Source: Rhodopseudomonas sp. P2A-2r
Lineage (GTDB): Bacteria > Pseudomonadota > Alphaproteobacteria > Rhizobiales > Xanthobacteraceae
Length of the DNA stretch: 64,000 nt
Assembly: GCF_026015985.1 (NCBI RefSeq)
Contig: NZ_CP110389.1
Span: 4,868,001 to 4,932,000 of the forward strand
Direction: 5' to 3'
Within the stretch, counting starts at the first letter, position 1. Every line of letters begins with the position of its first letter. Below the pieces are notes generated by a model. The model ran no database searches and was not told where the DNA came from. It saw nothing but the letters and a program-made list of their open reading frames with translations. Positions 1 to 10,303 of the stretch are shown in pieces. The translations under genes and the position numbers were made by a program.

Positions 1-121
1 TTGGCGACAGCCCGCTCCAGTCGACGGCACCGTGAGTGGGCGACAGCAGCGTCAGCAGGTCGAAGTCGTCGAGCGAGGCCGCGACGGCATGGAGACCGCC
101 GAGAGAACAGATGTGGATCAT
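1..121 (-). CDS. N-terminal fragment, possible tyrosine phosphatase-like protein (runs off window)
   Basis: Reading leftwards from ATG at 121, an open frame runs to the window edge and gives 40 residues beginning MIHICSLGGLHAVAASLDD. This start resembles small cytoplasmic proteins of rhizobia annotated as predicted protein tyrosine phosphatases, which open with MIHVCSLARL and a short helix. The catalytic CxxxxxR loop would lie outside the window, so function cannot be confirmed. The gene is divergent from the chloride channel gene. Confidence 0.4.
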   Translation of the reverse strand, partial: MIHICSLGGLHAVAASLDDFDLLTLLSPTHGAVDWSGLSP

Positions 122-235
122 GAGGCCACCATACAAGGAACTTGACCCGGCCGCACCAGGCATCGCCGCTCATCGGATTTGCCAGTGGCCTGCGCCGGCT
201 AAGCACCGTACAACCCGCTCCGACGTCCCCTCCGC

Positions 236-2011
236 ATGCAGATATCCGCCATGACATCGTCCGGCTATTTCCTCGAGGCTCCGCGCGCGCTGCGTACCTT
301 CGTCCGATCGCGCGAAACCAGCCTCGTATTGGTGGCGGCACTGATCGGGGGCATCGCCGGTCTGCTGGTGGCCGCGATGAGCGGCGCCGTAAATCTGATG
401 CACGTAGCGCTGTTCGATCTGGCGCTGGGCGAGCGCCTGTCGAGCCAAACTGCCATCGATCCGGTTCGCGCCGTCCTGGTGCCGACGCTGGGCGGGCTGG
501 TGCTCGGCGTGGCACTGCTGATGCTGCTGCGCTGGCGGCCGGGGCGTGAGGTCGATCCGATCGAGGCCAATGCGCTGCATGGCGGCAGGATGTCGTTCCG
601 CGGCAGCATCATCGTGGCGCTGCAGACCGTATGGTCGAGCGGCGTCGGCGGCTCGGTCGGGCTCGAGGCCGGCTACACCCAGATCGCCAGCGGCGTCGCC
701 GCCTCGATCGGTCGCGCGCTGCATCTGCGCCGCGCCGACCAGCGCATCATGGTCGGCTGCGGCGCCGCCGCGGCCATTGCCGGCGCCTTCGGCGCGCCAT
801 TGGCCGGCGCGTTTTACGCCTTCGAACTGATCATCGGCGGCTACACACCGGCGAGCCTGACGCCGATCGGCGTCGCCGCCGTGGCCGGCTATGCCGCGAC
901 GCGGGCATTTTCACCGCTGTCGCTCGGCATCTCCGTCAACCAGATCGGCGAGGTCAGCGGCCCCGACCTCGCGTTGGCCGCCCTCCTCGGCCTGGTGGCG
1001 GCGCTGTTCGGCATCGCCATCATGCGTGGCGTGGCGCTGTGTGAGACGCTGCTGACGCGCAGCCGGCTGTGGACGCCGCTGCGGCCGATGCTCGGCGGGC
1101 TGCTGGTCGGCCTGCTGGCGCTGGCAACGCCGGAGGTGCTGTCGTCGGGTCACGGCGCGCTGCATGTCAGCGGCGACACCAGCGAGCCACTCATGGTGAT
1201 CGCCATGGTCTTCGCGCTGAAGACGGTGGCCTCGGTGGTGTCGCTCGGCTCGGGTTTCCGCGGCGGATTGTTCTTCGCCTCCCTGCTGCTCGGCGTGCTC
1301 GGCGGCCACCTGTTCGCCGCCGGCGCGTCCGCGCTGCTTCCACAGCTCGCGCTCGACACCAGCGTCTACGCGGTGATCGGTATGAGCGCTTTGTCGGCCT
1401 CCGTGATCGGCGGGCCGCTGACCATGACCTTCATCGCGCTGGAGGCCACCGGCAACCTTTGGCTGACGACCGCGGTGCTGATCGCGGTCATCGTCTCGAC
1501 GCAGACCACGCGCGAGCTGTTCGGCTATTCTTTCGCGACCTGGCGACTGCACCTGCGCGGCGAGACCATCCGCAGCGCCGCCGATGTCGGCTGGATCCGC
1601 GACCTCACCGTGGCCAGCATGATGCGCGCCGATATGGTCACGGTAAATGCCGGCATCAGCATTGCCGCGTTTCGCGAACAGTTTCCGCTGGGGTCGAAGA
1701 CCCAGGTGATCGCCATCGACCAGCACGGTCGCTATGCCGGCATTGCGCTGGTCGCCGAGGCCCATGAGCCCGAACGCAAGCCCGAGACCAGTCTTCAGGG
1801 AATGCTGCGCAACCGTGGCGCCACCCTCACACCGGACATGAATGTGCAGCAGGCGGTGGCGGCCTTCGACGGCGCGGAATCGGAATCGCTGGCAGTGGTC
1901 GACAGCCACGACCGCAATCGCGTCGTCGGCGTGCTCACCGAGGCCTTCGCCTTGCGCCGCTACGCCGAGGAATCAGAGAAGCGGCGCCGTGCCGCGGTGG
2001 GGGAACTCTGA
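236..2011 (+). CDS. ClC-family chloride channel/antiporter with C-terminal CBS pair
   Basis: An inner-membrane anion channel or proton-coupled antiporter of 591 residues. Roughly residues 25-430 are strongly hydrophobic and carry the internally repeated ClC fold. Residues 455-585 form two CBS-like regulatory modules. The gating glutamate is present around residue 144 in GGSVGLEAGYTQ, where classical ClC proteins have GREGP. The GSGIP selectivity motif is not recognisable, and the GxFxP motif reads GGLFFAS, so ion preference is uncertain. The start could be ATG 236 or ATG 251; neither has a strong ribosome site. The gene stands alone, 237 bp before the next likely start. Confidence 0.88.
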   Translation: MQISAMTSSGYFLEAPRALRTFVRSRETSLVLVAALIGGIAGLLVAAMSGAVNLMHVALFDLALGERLSSQTAIDPVRAVLVPTLGGLVLGVALLMLLRWRPGREVDPIEANALHGGRMSFRGSIIVALQTVWSSGVGGSVGLEAGYTQIASGVAASIGRALHLRRADQRIMVGCGAAAAIAGAFGAPLAGAFYAFELIIGGYTPASLTPIGVAAVAGYAATRAFSPLSLGISVNQIGEVSGPDLALAALLGLVAALFGIAIMRGVALCETLLTRSRLWTPLRPMLGGLLVGLLALATPEVLSSGHGALHVSGDTSEPLMVIAMVFALKTVASVVSLGSGFRGGLFFASLLLGVLGGHLFAAGASALLPQLALDTSVYAVIGMSALSASVIGGPLTMTFIALEATGNLWLTTAVLIAVIVSTQTTRELFGYSFATWRLHLRGETIRSAADVGWIRDLTVASMMRADMVTVNAGISIAAFREQFPLGSKTQVIAIDQHGRYAGIALVAEAHEPERKPETSLQGMLRNRGATLTPDMNVQQAVAAFDGAESESLAVVDSHDRNRVVGVLTEAFALRRYAEESEKRRRAAVGEL

Positions 2012-2248
2012 GACGTAAAACAGCCCCTGAAAAAGGGCGTCGTCGATGCGCGTCAGACAACCACCGCGGAGTACCGTCCAGCGTCCGAAACCGGACATTA
2101 ATCTCAAATTCCCCAGCAAATTCATACACTACTTTAACTTGTATGGGACACGTCCTTGTGCCTGGCGGCTCTTTCGCAGGCCATTGTTAAGCTATCTGGG
2201 CTAACTCTCCTCCTCCGATCGAACGTTTCGATGTCCAGGAAGGACGCG

Positions 2249-4237
2249 ATGCTCAGTCAGCTTCAATCATTTCAAGCCCGTGTCCGGGCGGTGCTGCGTC
2301 TGCCACGCGAGAACCCCGAACTGATCCAGGCCAAGCTGGCCGCATTCACGCGACAGATTCCGATCATGTACACGCTCGTGATGGTTAACACCGTGGCGCT
2401 CGCTGTGACGCATTATGGCTCCGCACCTTGGCTGTTGACCGTGGTGATTCCGTCGGTCCTGAACTCGGTCTGCCTGTTCCGCATGATCCTGTGGTGGCGC
2501 TCCCGCGGCAAGATTCTCAGCGCCGAGCACGCCATCGCGCGACTGCACGGCACCATCGTCACCGCCGGCATTCTCGGCGCCGGCGTCAGCGCCTGGAGCC
2601 TGAGCCTGTTTCGCTACGGCGACGCCTATGTCCAGAGCTACGTCGCTTTCTTCATGGCGACGACCACCATCGGTATCGGCTTCTGCCTGATGCATCTGCG
2701 CTCCGCCGCGCTCCTGATCATGGCGCTGGTGGTGATCCCCTTCACCATATTTTTCGTATCTACCGGTAGCATGGTGTTCGTCGCCACCGCCATCAACTTC
2801 GTGACGGTAGTCGTTGCCTGCGGATACGTGCTGCTGATCAACTACCGGAACTTCGAAAATAGCATCAACTCGACCAAGGCGCTGCTCATCAAGCAGGAAG
2901 AACTGAAGGCGCTCAACGACACCAATTTCAGGAATTCGAATATCGACAGCCTCACCGGCCTGCCGAACCGGCGTCATTTTTTTGCCGAACTTGATCGACG
3001 CATGGCGCAAGCCGCCGCAGACGGCCGAAGCCTGACCATCGGCATCCTCGATCTCGACGGGTTCAAGCCGATCAACGACGTGCACGGCCATCGGACCGGC
3101 GATCGCCTGCTGATAGACGCCAGCCTCCGGCTGCGCGCCGCACTCGATCCTTCCATCTATCTGGCGCGGCTGGGTGGCGACGAGTTCGTCATCATCGATG
3201 AGAACGAGACCTGTCGCGCGCGTATCATCGAAGCCGGCACGGCCATCGCCGACCTGCTACAGGCGCCGTTCGAGATCGACGAACTCACCATCCGCATCGG
3301 CTCTTCGATCGGCTTCGCCACTTTCCCGTCGGTAGCCATCACCGCCGAAGACCTGTTCGAATGTGCCGACTATGCGCTGTATTTCGTCAAGCAGCACGAT
3401 CGCGGCCGTGCGGTGATTTTCTCGGCGGAACATCAGGCCAGCATCCGCGAGGCCAGCCTGATCGACCAGGCGCTGCTCAACGCGGACCTTGAGACCGAAT
3501 TGTGGATCGCCTATCAACCCATTATCGACACCGATAGCGGTCGCACGGTCTGCTTCGAGGCGCTGGCGCGATGGCGCAGCCCGACGCTGGGCGACGTGTC
3601 GCCGATGCGCTTCATCACCGCCGCCGAACGCTCCGGCTCGATCTGTGAGCTTACGCCGATCCTGCTGCGCAAGGCCCTGGAAGGCGCCGCATCATGGCCT
3701 GCCGACGTCCGCATCTCGTTCAACCTGTCGGCACTCGACGTGGCGTCACCCCTGTCGGCGCTGAAGATCATCGGCATCGTGCAGCAGAGCGGCATCGACG
3801 CCCACAGGATCGATTTTGAGGTCACCGAGACGGCGGTGATGCGCAACCGTTCCCAGGCATCGGAAGCATTGAAGACCCTGAAGGCGCTCGGTGCACGCAT
3901 CTCGCTCGACGATTTCGGCACCGGCTATTCGAGCCTCAGCTGCATCCGCGAACTGCCGCTCGACAAGATCAAGATCGACCGCAGCTTCGTCCAGAACGTC
4001 GAGACCGACGCGGCATCGCAAATGATCCTGAGAACCCTGGCAGGGCTGTGCATCAACCTGAAGCTCGATTGCGTCGTCGAAGGTGTCGAGACGACCCAGC
4101 AAATGCGGTTGCTGCGCGACGAAGGCTGCCGCTTCATGCAGGGTTACCTGTTCGCCCGGCCGATGGCCGCCAGCAAGGTGCAAGCTTATCTCGCCGCCAG
4201 CGACAACGCCGCTCCCGCGGCGATGGCCCGCGCATAA
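2249..4237 (+). CDS. Membrane-bound GGDEF-EAL cyclic-di-GMP turnover protein
   Basis: A 662-residue bifunctional diguanylate cyclase/phosphodiesterase. Several hydrophobic segments fill about residues 30-215, followed by a short linker. The GGDEF domain has an intact GGDEF motif near residue 309, and the EAL domain has EAL near residue 437. The EAL catalytic set DDFGTGYSSL, KIDRSFV and VEGVETTQQ is intact, so phosphodiesterase activity is likely. No clean RxxD product-inhibition site precedes GGDEF. The frame is open from TTG 2156 and ATG 2231, but ATG 2249 is preferred because AGGAAGGA sits seven bases before it. No partner gene is adjacent, and the sensory input is unknown. Confidence 0.92.
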   Translation: MLSQLQSFQARVRAVLRLPRENPELIQAKLAAFTRQIPIMYTLVMVNTVALAVTHYGSAPWLLTVVIPSVLNSVCLFRMILWWRSRGKILSAEHAIARLHGTIVTAGILGAGVSAWSLSLFRYGDAYVQSYVAFFMATTTIGIGFCLMHLRSAALLIMALVVIPFTIFFVSTGSMVFVATAINFVTVVVACGYVLLINYRNFENSINSTKALLIKQEELKALNDTNFRNSNIDSLTGLPNRRHFFAELDRRMAQAAADGRSLTIGILDLDGFKPINDVHGHRTGDRLLIDASLRLRAALDPSIYLARLGGDEFVIIDENETCRARIIEAGTAIADLLQAPFEIDELTIRIGSSIGFATFPSVAITAEDLFECADYALYFVKQHDRGRAVIFSAEHQASIREASLIDQALLNADLETELWIAYQPIIDTDSGRTVCFEALARWRSPTLGDVSPMRFITAAERSGSICELTPILLRKALEGAASWPADVRISFNLSALDVASPLSALKIIGIVQQSGIDAHRIDFEVTETAVMRNRSQASEALKTLKALGARISLDDFGTGYSSLSCIRELPLDKIKIDRSFVQNVETDAASQMILRTLAGLCINLKLDCVVEGVETTQQMRLLRDEGCRFMQGYLFARPMAASKVQAYLAASDNAAPAAMARA

Positions 4238-4461
4238 CGGCGGCACGTCACTCTTCACCTTGCTGACGTCCATCTCGACGGCGGGATCGCGCAGGCATGG
4301 GTTGAGCACGGGCTGCCCCGCCAGCGGGGCTGTGCAGACCGCCGCATGCCGATGAATGCCACAACACCACGGGCGCGCGATCTGGTCCTGGCCGGGATCA
4401 AGGCTTTGAAGACCTGCGTTCTTTCGCTACGTTCGCCTGCAATCAAAAAAGGGAGCGCATC

Positions 4462-5208
4462 GTGAGTGGAGACAAGAAAATCGCCTGGGTCACCGGCGGC
4501 GGCACCGGCATCGGCAAGGCAGGTGCTGCGGCATTGCTCGCCGATGGCTGGACGGTGATTATTTCCGGCCGCCGCGCCGAAATGCTGAAGGAAGTGACCG
4601 ACGAACTCGGCACCGGCGGCAAGCCGATCGAGGCGATGGCGCTGGACGTCAGCAAATCGGCCGATGTGACAAAGGTGGCGGAAGCAATTCTCGCCAGGCA
4701 CGGCCGCATCGATCTGCTGGTCAATAGCGCCGGCGTCAACGTGCCGAAGCGTAGCTGGGAGGACCTCTCGCTGGACGGCTGGGACCAGCTGGTCGACATC
4801 AACCTCAACGGCGTCATGTATTGCATGCGCGCGGTGTTGCCGGCGATGCGCGCGCAGAAGGACGGCTGCATCATCAACGTCGCCTCGTGGGCGGGCCGCC
4901 ACGTCTCCAAGATGACCGGGCCGGCCTACACCGCGACCAAGCATGCGGTGCTGGCGCTGACCCACTCCTTCAACATGGACGAATGCGTCAACGGGCTGCG
5001 TGCCTGCTGCCTGTCGCCCGGCGAGGTCGCCACACCGATCATGCTGAAGCGTCCGGTGCCGCCCAGCGAAGAAGTGATGGCGCGGATGCTGCAACCTGCC
5101 GATCTCGGCAAGACCATCGCCTTCATCGCCGGCATGCCTGCGCATGTCTGCGTCAACGAAGTGCTGATCAGCCCGACCTGGAACCGCGGATTTATCGGCG
5201 GGATGTAG
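4462..5208 (+). CDS. SDR-family NAD(P)-dependent oxidoreductase
   Basis: A cytoplasmic short-chain dehydrogenase/reductase of 248 residues, the normal length for a classical SDR. The Rossmann glycine motif GGGTGIGK lies at residues 12-19. NSAG is in the usual place, and the catalytic YTATK supplies the Tyr-Lys pair. A GTG start is used, preceded by AAAGGGAG. The gene is monocistronic and convergent with the efflux transporter at 5249. The substrate cannot be told from sequence; the CLSPGEVATPI segment is typical of 3-oxoacyl or alcohol-oxidising SDRs. Confidence 0.88.
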   Translation: MSGDKKIAWVTGGGTGIGKAGAAALLADGWTVIISGRRAEMLKEVTDELGTGGKPIEAMALDVSKSADVTKVAEAILARHGRIDLLVNSAGVNVPKRSWEDLSLDGWDQLVDINLNGVMYCMRAVLPAMRAQKDGCIINVASWAGRHVSKMTGPAYTATKHAVLALTHSFNMDECVNGLRACCLSPGEVATPIMLKRPVPPSEEVMARMLQPADLGKTIAFIAGMPAHVCVNEVLISPTWNRGFIGGM

Positions 5209-5248
5209 CCCCTGGTCTTGACGTCTCCGCGCTCGTCGCGAGGAAACG

Positions 5249-6835
5249 TCAGGAGCGCGGCTTCGGCGTGAACGGTCCCGGCGGTGCGGCGCTCATCAGC
5301 GAAACGCAGATCAGCGCCGCGATGGCGAACCACACCGTCAGCCAGAAGCCGTCGATATAGGCCAGCGTATTGGCCTCGCGGGCGACCCGCGACGCCAGCG
5401 TGCCGACGCTGCGCGCCTGCGCCAGGCCGGCGCCGTGGCTCGCGAAGCGGCTGGTCAGTTGCGCGAGGATGCCGGTGACGTCGGCGTCGCCGGTCGCGAT
5501 GTGCTGGCCCAGCAGGTTAGAATAGAGCTGCTCCCGCACCCGCAGCCAGGTGCTCATCAGAGCGATGCCGATCTCGGCGCCGCCGAGGCGCATCACCTGG
5601 ATATAGGCGGCGAAGGCGGTGGCGCGCGACGGATCGGAATTCGACAGCGCGATGATCACGATGGGCAGCAGCGTGAAGGATTGCCCGAGCGACTGCAGCA
5701 GCACTATCGGGATGAAGTCGCCGAGCGCCCAGTCATGAGTGAGCCGGGTCCCAAGGAGGCCGGCGATGGCGAAGGCCGACAAGCCGATGATCAACGGCCA
5801 GCGCACGTCGAAGTATCGCACCAGCGTGATCGAAAGCGGCAGCAGCACGATCATCGGCGCGACGCCATAGAGGAGAAACAACATCCCCGACTGCTCAGGC
5901 CGCAATTGCGCGATGACGACAAGAAAGTTCGGCGCCAGCGAGGAATTCGACAGGCTGGTCAGCGTGTATAAAAGGATTGTCGCCAGCGCGAGGCCGATGT
6001 TGCGCGACAGGATCACCTCGGCATGGGCCCAGGGCCGCCGCACCAGCGACTCGTTGATGAAGAACCCGACCACCAGAGCCGCGCCGCCGAACAGCAGCGC
6101 CACGACGGTGCCTGACCCGAGCCAGTCCAGCCGGTTGCCCTGGTCAAGCCCGGCATAGACCATTGCCATGCCCGCGCCGAGCAGCAGCATGCCGCCCCAG
6201 TCGGCCTCATCCAGCACGAAGGTGTTGACCGGCTCGCGCGGCGTGCCGAGCCAGACGAACAGGCCCATCAGCGGCGCGATGATGACATCCTGCCAGAACA
6301 TCCATTGCCAGCCGAGGTGCTCGACATAGAAGCCGACCAGCGAAATGCCGGAGTTGAGCGTGAAGCCGACGCGGATCGAATAGATCGCGATCGCCGGCAG
6401 CCACCAGAACATCGGCAGGTTGCGAAAGATGATCAGCAGGGTGGCCGGCACGAAGGTGCCGAGCAGCAGTCCATGGATGACGTTGAGTACCAGCAGCGTG
6501 GTGTAGTCGTGCGTGAGCGGGATCAGCAGCGAGATCACCGCATAGACCAAGCTCGGAAAGCCCAGCACCCGGCGCAATCCGAACACCGTGGCCATCCAGG
6601 CCACCGCGGGGGCGATGAAGATCTGCGACGCCGTCGCCGCAGTCGAGAGCCAGGCGCCCTCGTCGAAGCTCAGCGAGAGTGCGCCACGGATGTCCGGCAG
6701 CCCGACCGAAAAGATGCGGGTGTCGAAGTTGGCCAGGAACGAGCCGAGCAACACCGCGCCTACCGCGAAGATCGGGCGGTGCGAGACGCCGCCGGTGGAG
6801 ACCGGGCCGCTCTCGATGACCTTACTTGGTGCCAT
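5249..6835 (-). CDS. MFS efflux transporter, DHA2/EmrB type
   Basis: A 528-residue inner-membrane drug:proton antiporter with about 14 hydrophobic segments, the length and pattern of the EmrB/FarB branch. The N-terminal part has FDTRIFSVGLPDIRGALS, matching the TM1 region of DHA2 proteins. The upstream HlyD gene overlaps it by 14 bases, so the two are translationally coupled and should form an EmrAB-like pump. The start is set at MAPSKV; longer frames start inside the HlyD gene. The exported compound is unknown. The neighbouring molybdoenzyme of aromatic N-heterocycle type suggests, without proving, a role with such compounds. Confidence 0.9.
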   Translation of the reverse strand: MAPSKVIESGPVSTGGVSHRPIFAVGAVLLGSFLANFDTRIFSVGLPDIRGALSLSFDEGAWLSTAATASQIFIAPAVAWMATVFGLRRVLGFPSLVYAVISLLIPLTHDYTTLLVLNVIHGLLLGTFVPATLLIIFRNLPMFWWLPAIAIYSIRVGFTLNSGISLVGFYVEHLGWQWMFWQDVIIAPLMGLFVWLGTPREPVNTFVLDEADWGGMLLLGAGMAMVYAGLDQGNRLDWLGSGTVVALLFGGAALVVGFFINESLVRRPWAHAEVILSRNIGLALATILLYTLTSLSNSSLAPNFLVVIAQLRPEQSGMLFLLYGVAPMIVLLPLSITLVRYFDVRWPLIIGLSAFAIAGLLGTRLTHDWALGDFIPIVLLQSLGQSFTLLPIVIIALSNSDPSRATAFAAYIQVMRLGGAEIGIALMSTWLRVREQLYSNLLGQHIATGDADVTGILAQLTSRFASHGAGLAQARSVGTLASRVAREANTLAYIDGFWLTVWFAIAALICVSLMSAAPPGPFTPKPRS

Positions 6836-7949
6836 GGATCGCATCCCCGCGCGTGGCAACGGCGGGCTGGTCGGTGTGGATGCGCGCGGTGACCGACATG
6901 CCCGGGAGCAGCCGTTGCTGCAGCTGCTGGCCGGGATCGAGTTCGATGCGGACCGGCACGCGCTGCACGACTTTCGTGAAGTTGCCGGTTGCGTTGTCCG
7001 GCGGCAACAGCGCGAATTGCGATCCCGAGGCCGGCGAGATCCGCTCGACCCGGCCGCGCAGCGGCTGGTCGGAGAAGGTATCGACGATGATATCGACCGG
7101 CTGGCCGGGCTGCACCCGCGTCAGCTGCGTCTCCTTGTAATTCGCGATCACATAGACGTTCGGCAGCGGCACCACGCTGATCAGGCTCGAGCCGATATTG
7201 ACGTAGTCGCCCGCCTGCACCTGACGCTCCCCGACGACGCCGTCGAACGGCGCGACGATCCTGGTATAGCCGAGCCGCAATTTGGCGGCATCGAGCGCGG
7301 CCCTGGCGCCGAGCAGATCCGCGGCGCGCTGCTGCTTGGTGCCGGCGAGCACTTCGAGCTGATGGCGCTGCGCGGCGATGATCGCGGCACTGGCCTTCAC
7401 ATCAGCCTGCGCCTTGGCATAGGCGGCCACCGCCTGCTCGAACTTCTGCCGCGTGCCGGCTTCGGTCCGGGTCAGCGACTGCTGGCGCTCCTGCTCTTGC
7501 CGCGCCTCGACCTCAAGCGCCTGCGCCGACACCCGCTGCGCCTCGGCCTGGGCGATGGTGGCATATTGCAGCTCGACCTGATTGGCGAGGTTGTCCAGCG
7601 CCGCCTGGGCGGCGGCGACGGCGGCCTGCGCCTGCGCCACCTGGGCCTCGTAATCGGCGGGATCGATCTGCACCAGCAGGTCGCCGGCCTTGACGCGCTG
7701 GAAATCCCGAACGGGCACCGCCAGCACCGCGCCCGCCACCCGGCTGCTCAGCCGTGTCGTCTCGGCACGGATATAGGCGTCGTTGGTCGACTGCACCGCC
7801 ATGCCGCCGATCCAGATATCCCAGCGCAGGGTCGCGACAACGATGAAGGTCACCGCCGCCGCCAGTGCCACCAGCGGAATCGCCAGCCGGCGCCAGGTCT
7901 GCTGCGCTGGCGTTAACGCCGGATTCTGGTTTTGGTCAGCCTGAGACAT
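6822..7949 (-). CDS. HlyD/EmrA-family membrane fusion protein
   Basis: A periplasmic adaptor of 375 residues for the adjacent MFS transporter. One N-terminal membrane anchor lies at about residues 20-42. A biotinyl-lipoyl-like half motif follows (RVAGAVLAVPVRDFQRVKAG). A long alpha-helical hairpin rich in Ala, Gln and Glu spans about residues 95-210, and the barrel domain includes TRIVAPFDGVVGER. It is first gene of a two-gene unit and ends inside the MFS start region. An outer-membrane channel is not encoded nearby. Confidence 0.9.
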   Translation of the reverse strand: MSQADQNQNPALTPAQQTWRRLAIPLVALAAAVTFIVVATLRWDIWIGGMAVQSTNDAYIRAETTRLSSRVAGAVLAVPVRDFQRVKAGDLLVQIDPADYEAQVAQAQAAVAAAQAALDNLANQVELQYATIAQAEAQRVSAQALEVEARQEQERQQSLTRTEAGTRQKFEQAVAAYAKAQADVKASAAIIAAQRHQLEVLAGTKQQRAADLLGARAALDAAKLRLGYTRIVAPFDGVVGERQVQAGDYVNIGSSLISVVPLPNVYVIANYKETQLTRVQPGQPVDIIVDTFSDQPLRGRVERISPASGSQFALLPPDNATGNFTKVVQRVPVRIELDPGQQLQQRLLPGMSVTARIHTDQPAVATRGDAIHGTK

Positions 7950-8101
7950 CGGGTCCGTCCTCGTATCGATGGAGGCAGACTGCCTTTGTCCCCGGCCTCT
8001 CGCAAGATTCGTATCGCAGGTTTTGGCGCCAGCGAGCCGGACCGCAACCGGGCTGGAAGGAAACAGCGACGTCGACGTTGCCGTGTCGTTGCTCCTGCCG
8101 C

Positions 8102-10299
8102 CTATGCCCCCGATTTCAGCTGCGCCGGATCAATCGGCAATTTACGCAGGCGCTTGCCTGTCAGGTTGAAGATCGCATTGACCACGGCCGGCGCAATCGT
8201 CGCGGTGCCGGGTTCGCCGATGCCGCCGGGTTCCTCATGGCTGTCGATTAGATGGACTTCGATGACCGGCACTTCATTGATGCGCATCGCCTGATAGGTG
8301 TCGAAATTTCCCTGCTCGACGCGACCGTTCTTCAGGGTGATTTCGCCATACAGCGCGGCGGTCAACCCGAACAGGATGCCGCCCTCCATCTGTGCCTTGA
8401 TGGTGTCCGGGTTGATCATCTGCCCGCAATCGACGGCGCAGACCACGCGCTCGACCCTGACCTGACCGTCCTTCCCCACCGAAACCTCGGCGACCTGGGC
8501 GATATAGCTGCCGAAGCCGAACACGACGCTGACGCCGCGGCCCCGGCCGGCCGGCATCGGCTTGCCCCAGCCCGCCTTGTCGGCGGCGAGGTCGAGCACC
8601 GCTTTGGCGCGCGGGGCCTTGTCGAGCAGCGCCCGGCGGTAGGCGACCGGATCCTGTTTGGCGGTCGCCGCCAGCTCATCGACAAAGCCTTCAACCATGA
8701 AGGCATTGTGCGTGGTGCCGACACCGCGCCACCAGCCGGTTGTGAGCCCGGCCGGCGGCTCCTGCCGGACATAATCGACCAGCAGGTTATCGAAGCCGTA
8801 GGGGCCGGAGCCGGCCTCCACCGCATCGGAATCGAGACCATCCTTGAAGAAGGGCGGTGCCCAGCGCGCCAGGATCGACGAGCCGACGACACGATGGTTG
8901 AAGGCCACAGGTCTGCCGCTGGCGTCGAGACCGGCGCTCAGCGTGTCGTAGTAGTAGGGACGGTAGATGTCGTGCTGGATGTCCTCCTCGCGGGTCCAGA
9001 TCACCTTGACGGGATAGTCGACCTGCTTGGCGATCTGCACCGCCTGGGTGATCCCGTCGACATCGAGACGGCGCCCGAAACCGCCGCCGAGCAGATGGTT
9101 GTGTACCTTGACCTTGTCGAGCGGCAGGCCGGTGACCGCAGCGGCCGTCGCCTGCGCGCGCGAAACCACCTGGGTGCCAACCCAGACGTCGCAGCCATCC
9201 TTGCGCACATGCACGGTGCAATTCATCGGCTCCATTGCCGCATGAGCCAGCAACGGCATCTGGTAGACCGCGTCCATTTTCGTTGCGGCGCCGGCAATCG
9301 CCTTGGCGACATCGCCCTGCTTCACCGCCACCACGCCGTCCCTGTCCGAAGCATCCTTGAGCTGCTGCACCAGGTCGGCGCTGGAGAACTGTGCACTAGC
9401 CCCCTCGTCCCAGGTGATCACCAGCGCTTCCAGCCCCTTCTTCGCTGCCCCCATGTGGTCGGCAATCACCGCCACCGCATTATCGAGCTTGACGATTTGG
9501 CGCACGCCCTTGATCGCCATGGCCTTGCTGTCGTCGACGCTGCCGAGTTTGCCGCCAATCACCGGACACGCCGCGACAGTGGCGACCTTCATGCCGGGCA
9601 CCTTGGTATCGATGCCGTATTCCGCCGTCCCGTTGACCTTGCCGGCGCTGTCGAGGCGCTTCGCCGGCGTGCCGATCAGCGTAAAATCCTTTTGGGTTTT
9701 CAGCGGGACATCTGCAGGAACCGGCAGCTTGGCGGCGGCATCGACCAGTCTGCCATAGGCTAGCTTGCGTCCGGTGGGCGTATGGATCACCTCGCCCTTG
9801 ACGGCGCGACAGGTGGCAGGATCGACCTTCCACTCTGCCGCCGCGGCCTGGATCAGCATGGCTCGCGCGGTAGCGCCGGCCATCCGCAGCGGCTTCCAGA
9901 ACCCCCGTACCGAGGTCGAACCGCCAGTAACCTGGAAGCCGATCAGGGGTTGACGTACAGTTTGTCGTCCGGCGGCGCGTGCTCGAGCCTGACCTTCGCC
10001 AGTTCGACTTCAAGTTCTTCGACAATCAGCATCGGCATCGAGGTGTAAGTGCCCTGCCCCATCTCGACCTGGGCCATCACCAGCGTGACTTGGCCGTCGC
10101 GGTCGATCCGCACGAAGGCATTGGGCGCGAAGGCGGCCGCGTCGGCGGCATCGGCGCGGCCGGGCCATCCGGGCATGCTGATACTGAGCAACAGCCCGCC
10201 TCCGGCGGCCGCACCCGCCGTGAGCACGGTGCGGCGCGACAGCACGCGCGGCATCCTGGGTTCAGAAATGGCGTCGCGATCGATCAATTTGTCGAACAT
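8102..10299 (-). pseudogene. Isoquinoline 1-oxidoreductase-type molybdopterin subunit, frameshifted
   Basis: The large subunit of a xanthine oxidase-family hydroxylase, normally about 730-745 residues; the span here gives 732 if the frame is repaired. A twin-arginine signal (SRRTVLTAG) near residue 20 points to Tat export with bound cofactor. The molybdopterin site GGGFGRR and the catalytic-glutamate segment GGIGEPGTATIAPA are intact. The frame breaks at 9946-9949, where the coding strand reads AACCCCTGATC; adding one C restores NPLIGFQVTGG. The first part is open from ATG 10299 to 9943 and the rest continues to 8102. It follows the 2Fe-2S subunit gene after four bases. The break is probably a sequencing error. 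Confidence 0.85.
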
Positions 10300-10303
10300 G
10301 GTG

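Noticed and set aside
911..1909. Long open frames antisense to the ClC gene and similar antisense frames across the window
   Set aside because: They are rich in Arg, Gly, His and Asp as expected of shadow frames in high-GC DNA and carry no family signatures.
5215..5255. Inverted repeat TGACGT/ACGTCA between convergent genes as a terminator
   Set aside because: The arms are short, mismatched around the loop, and lack a T run on either strand.
8252..9763. 503-residue plus-strand frame opposite the molybdenum hydroxylase gene
   Set aside because: The minus strand encodes a clear molybdopterin subunit with all its motifs; the plus frame is its shadow.
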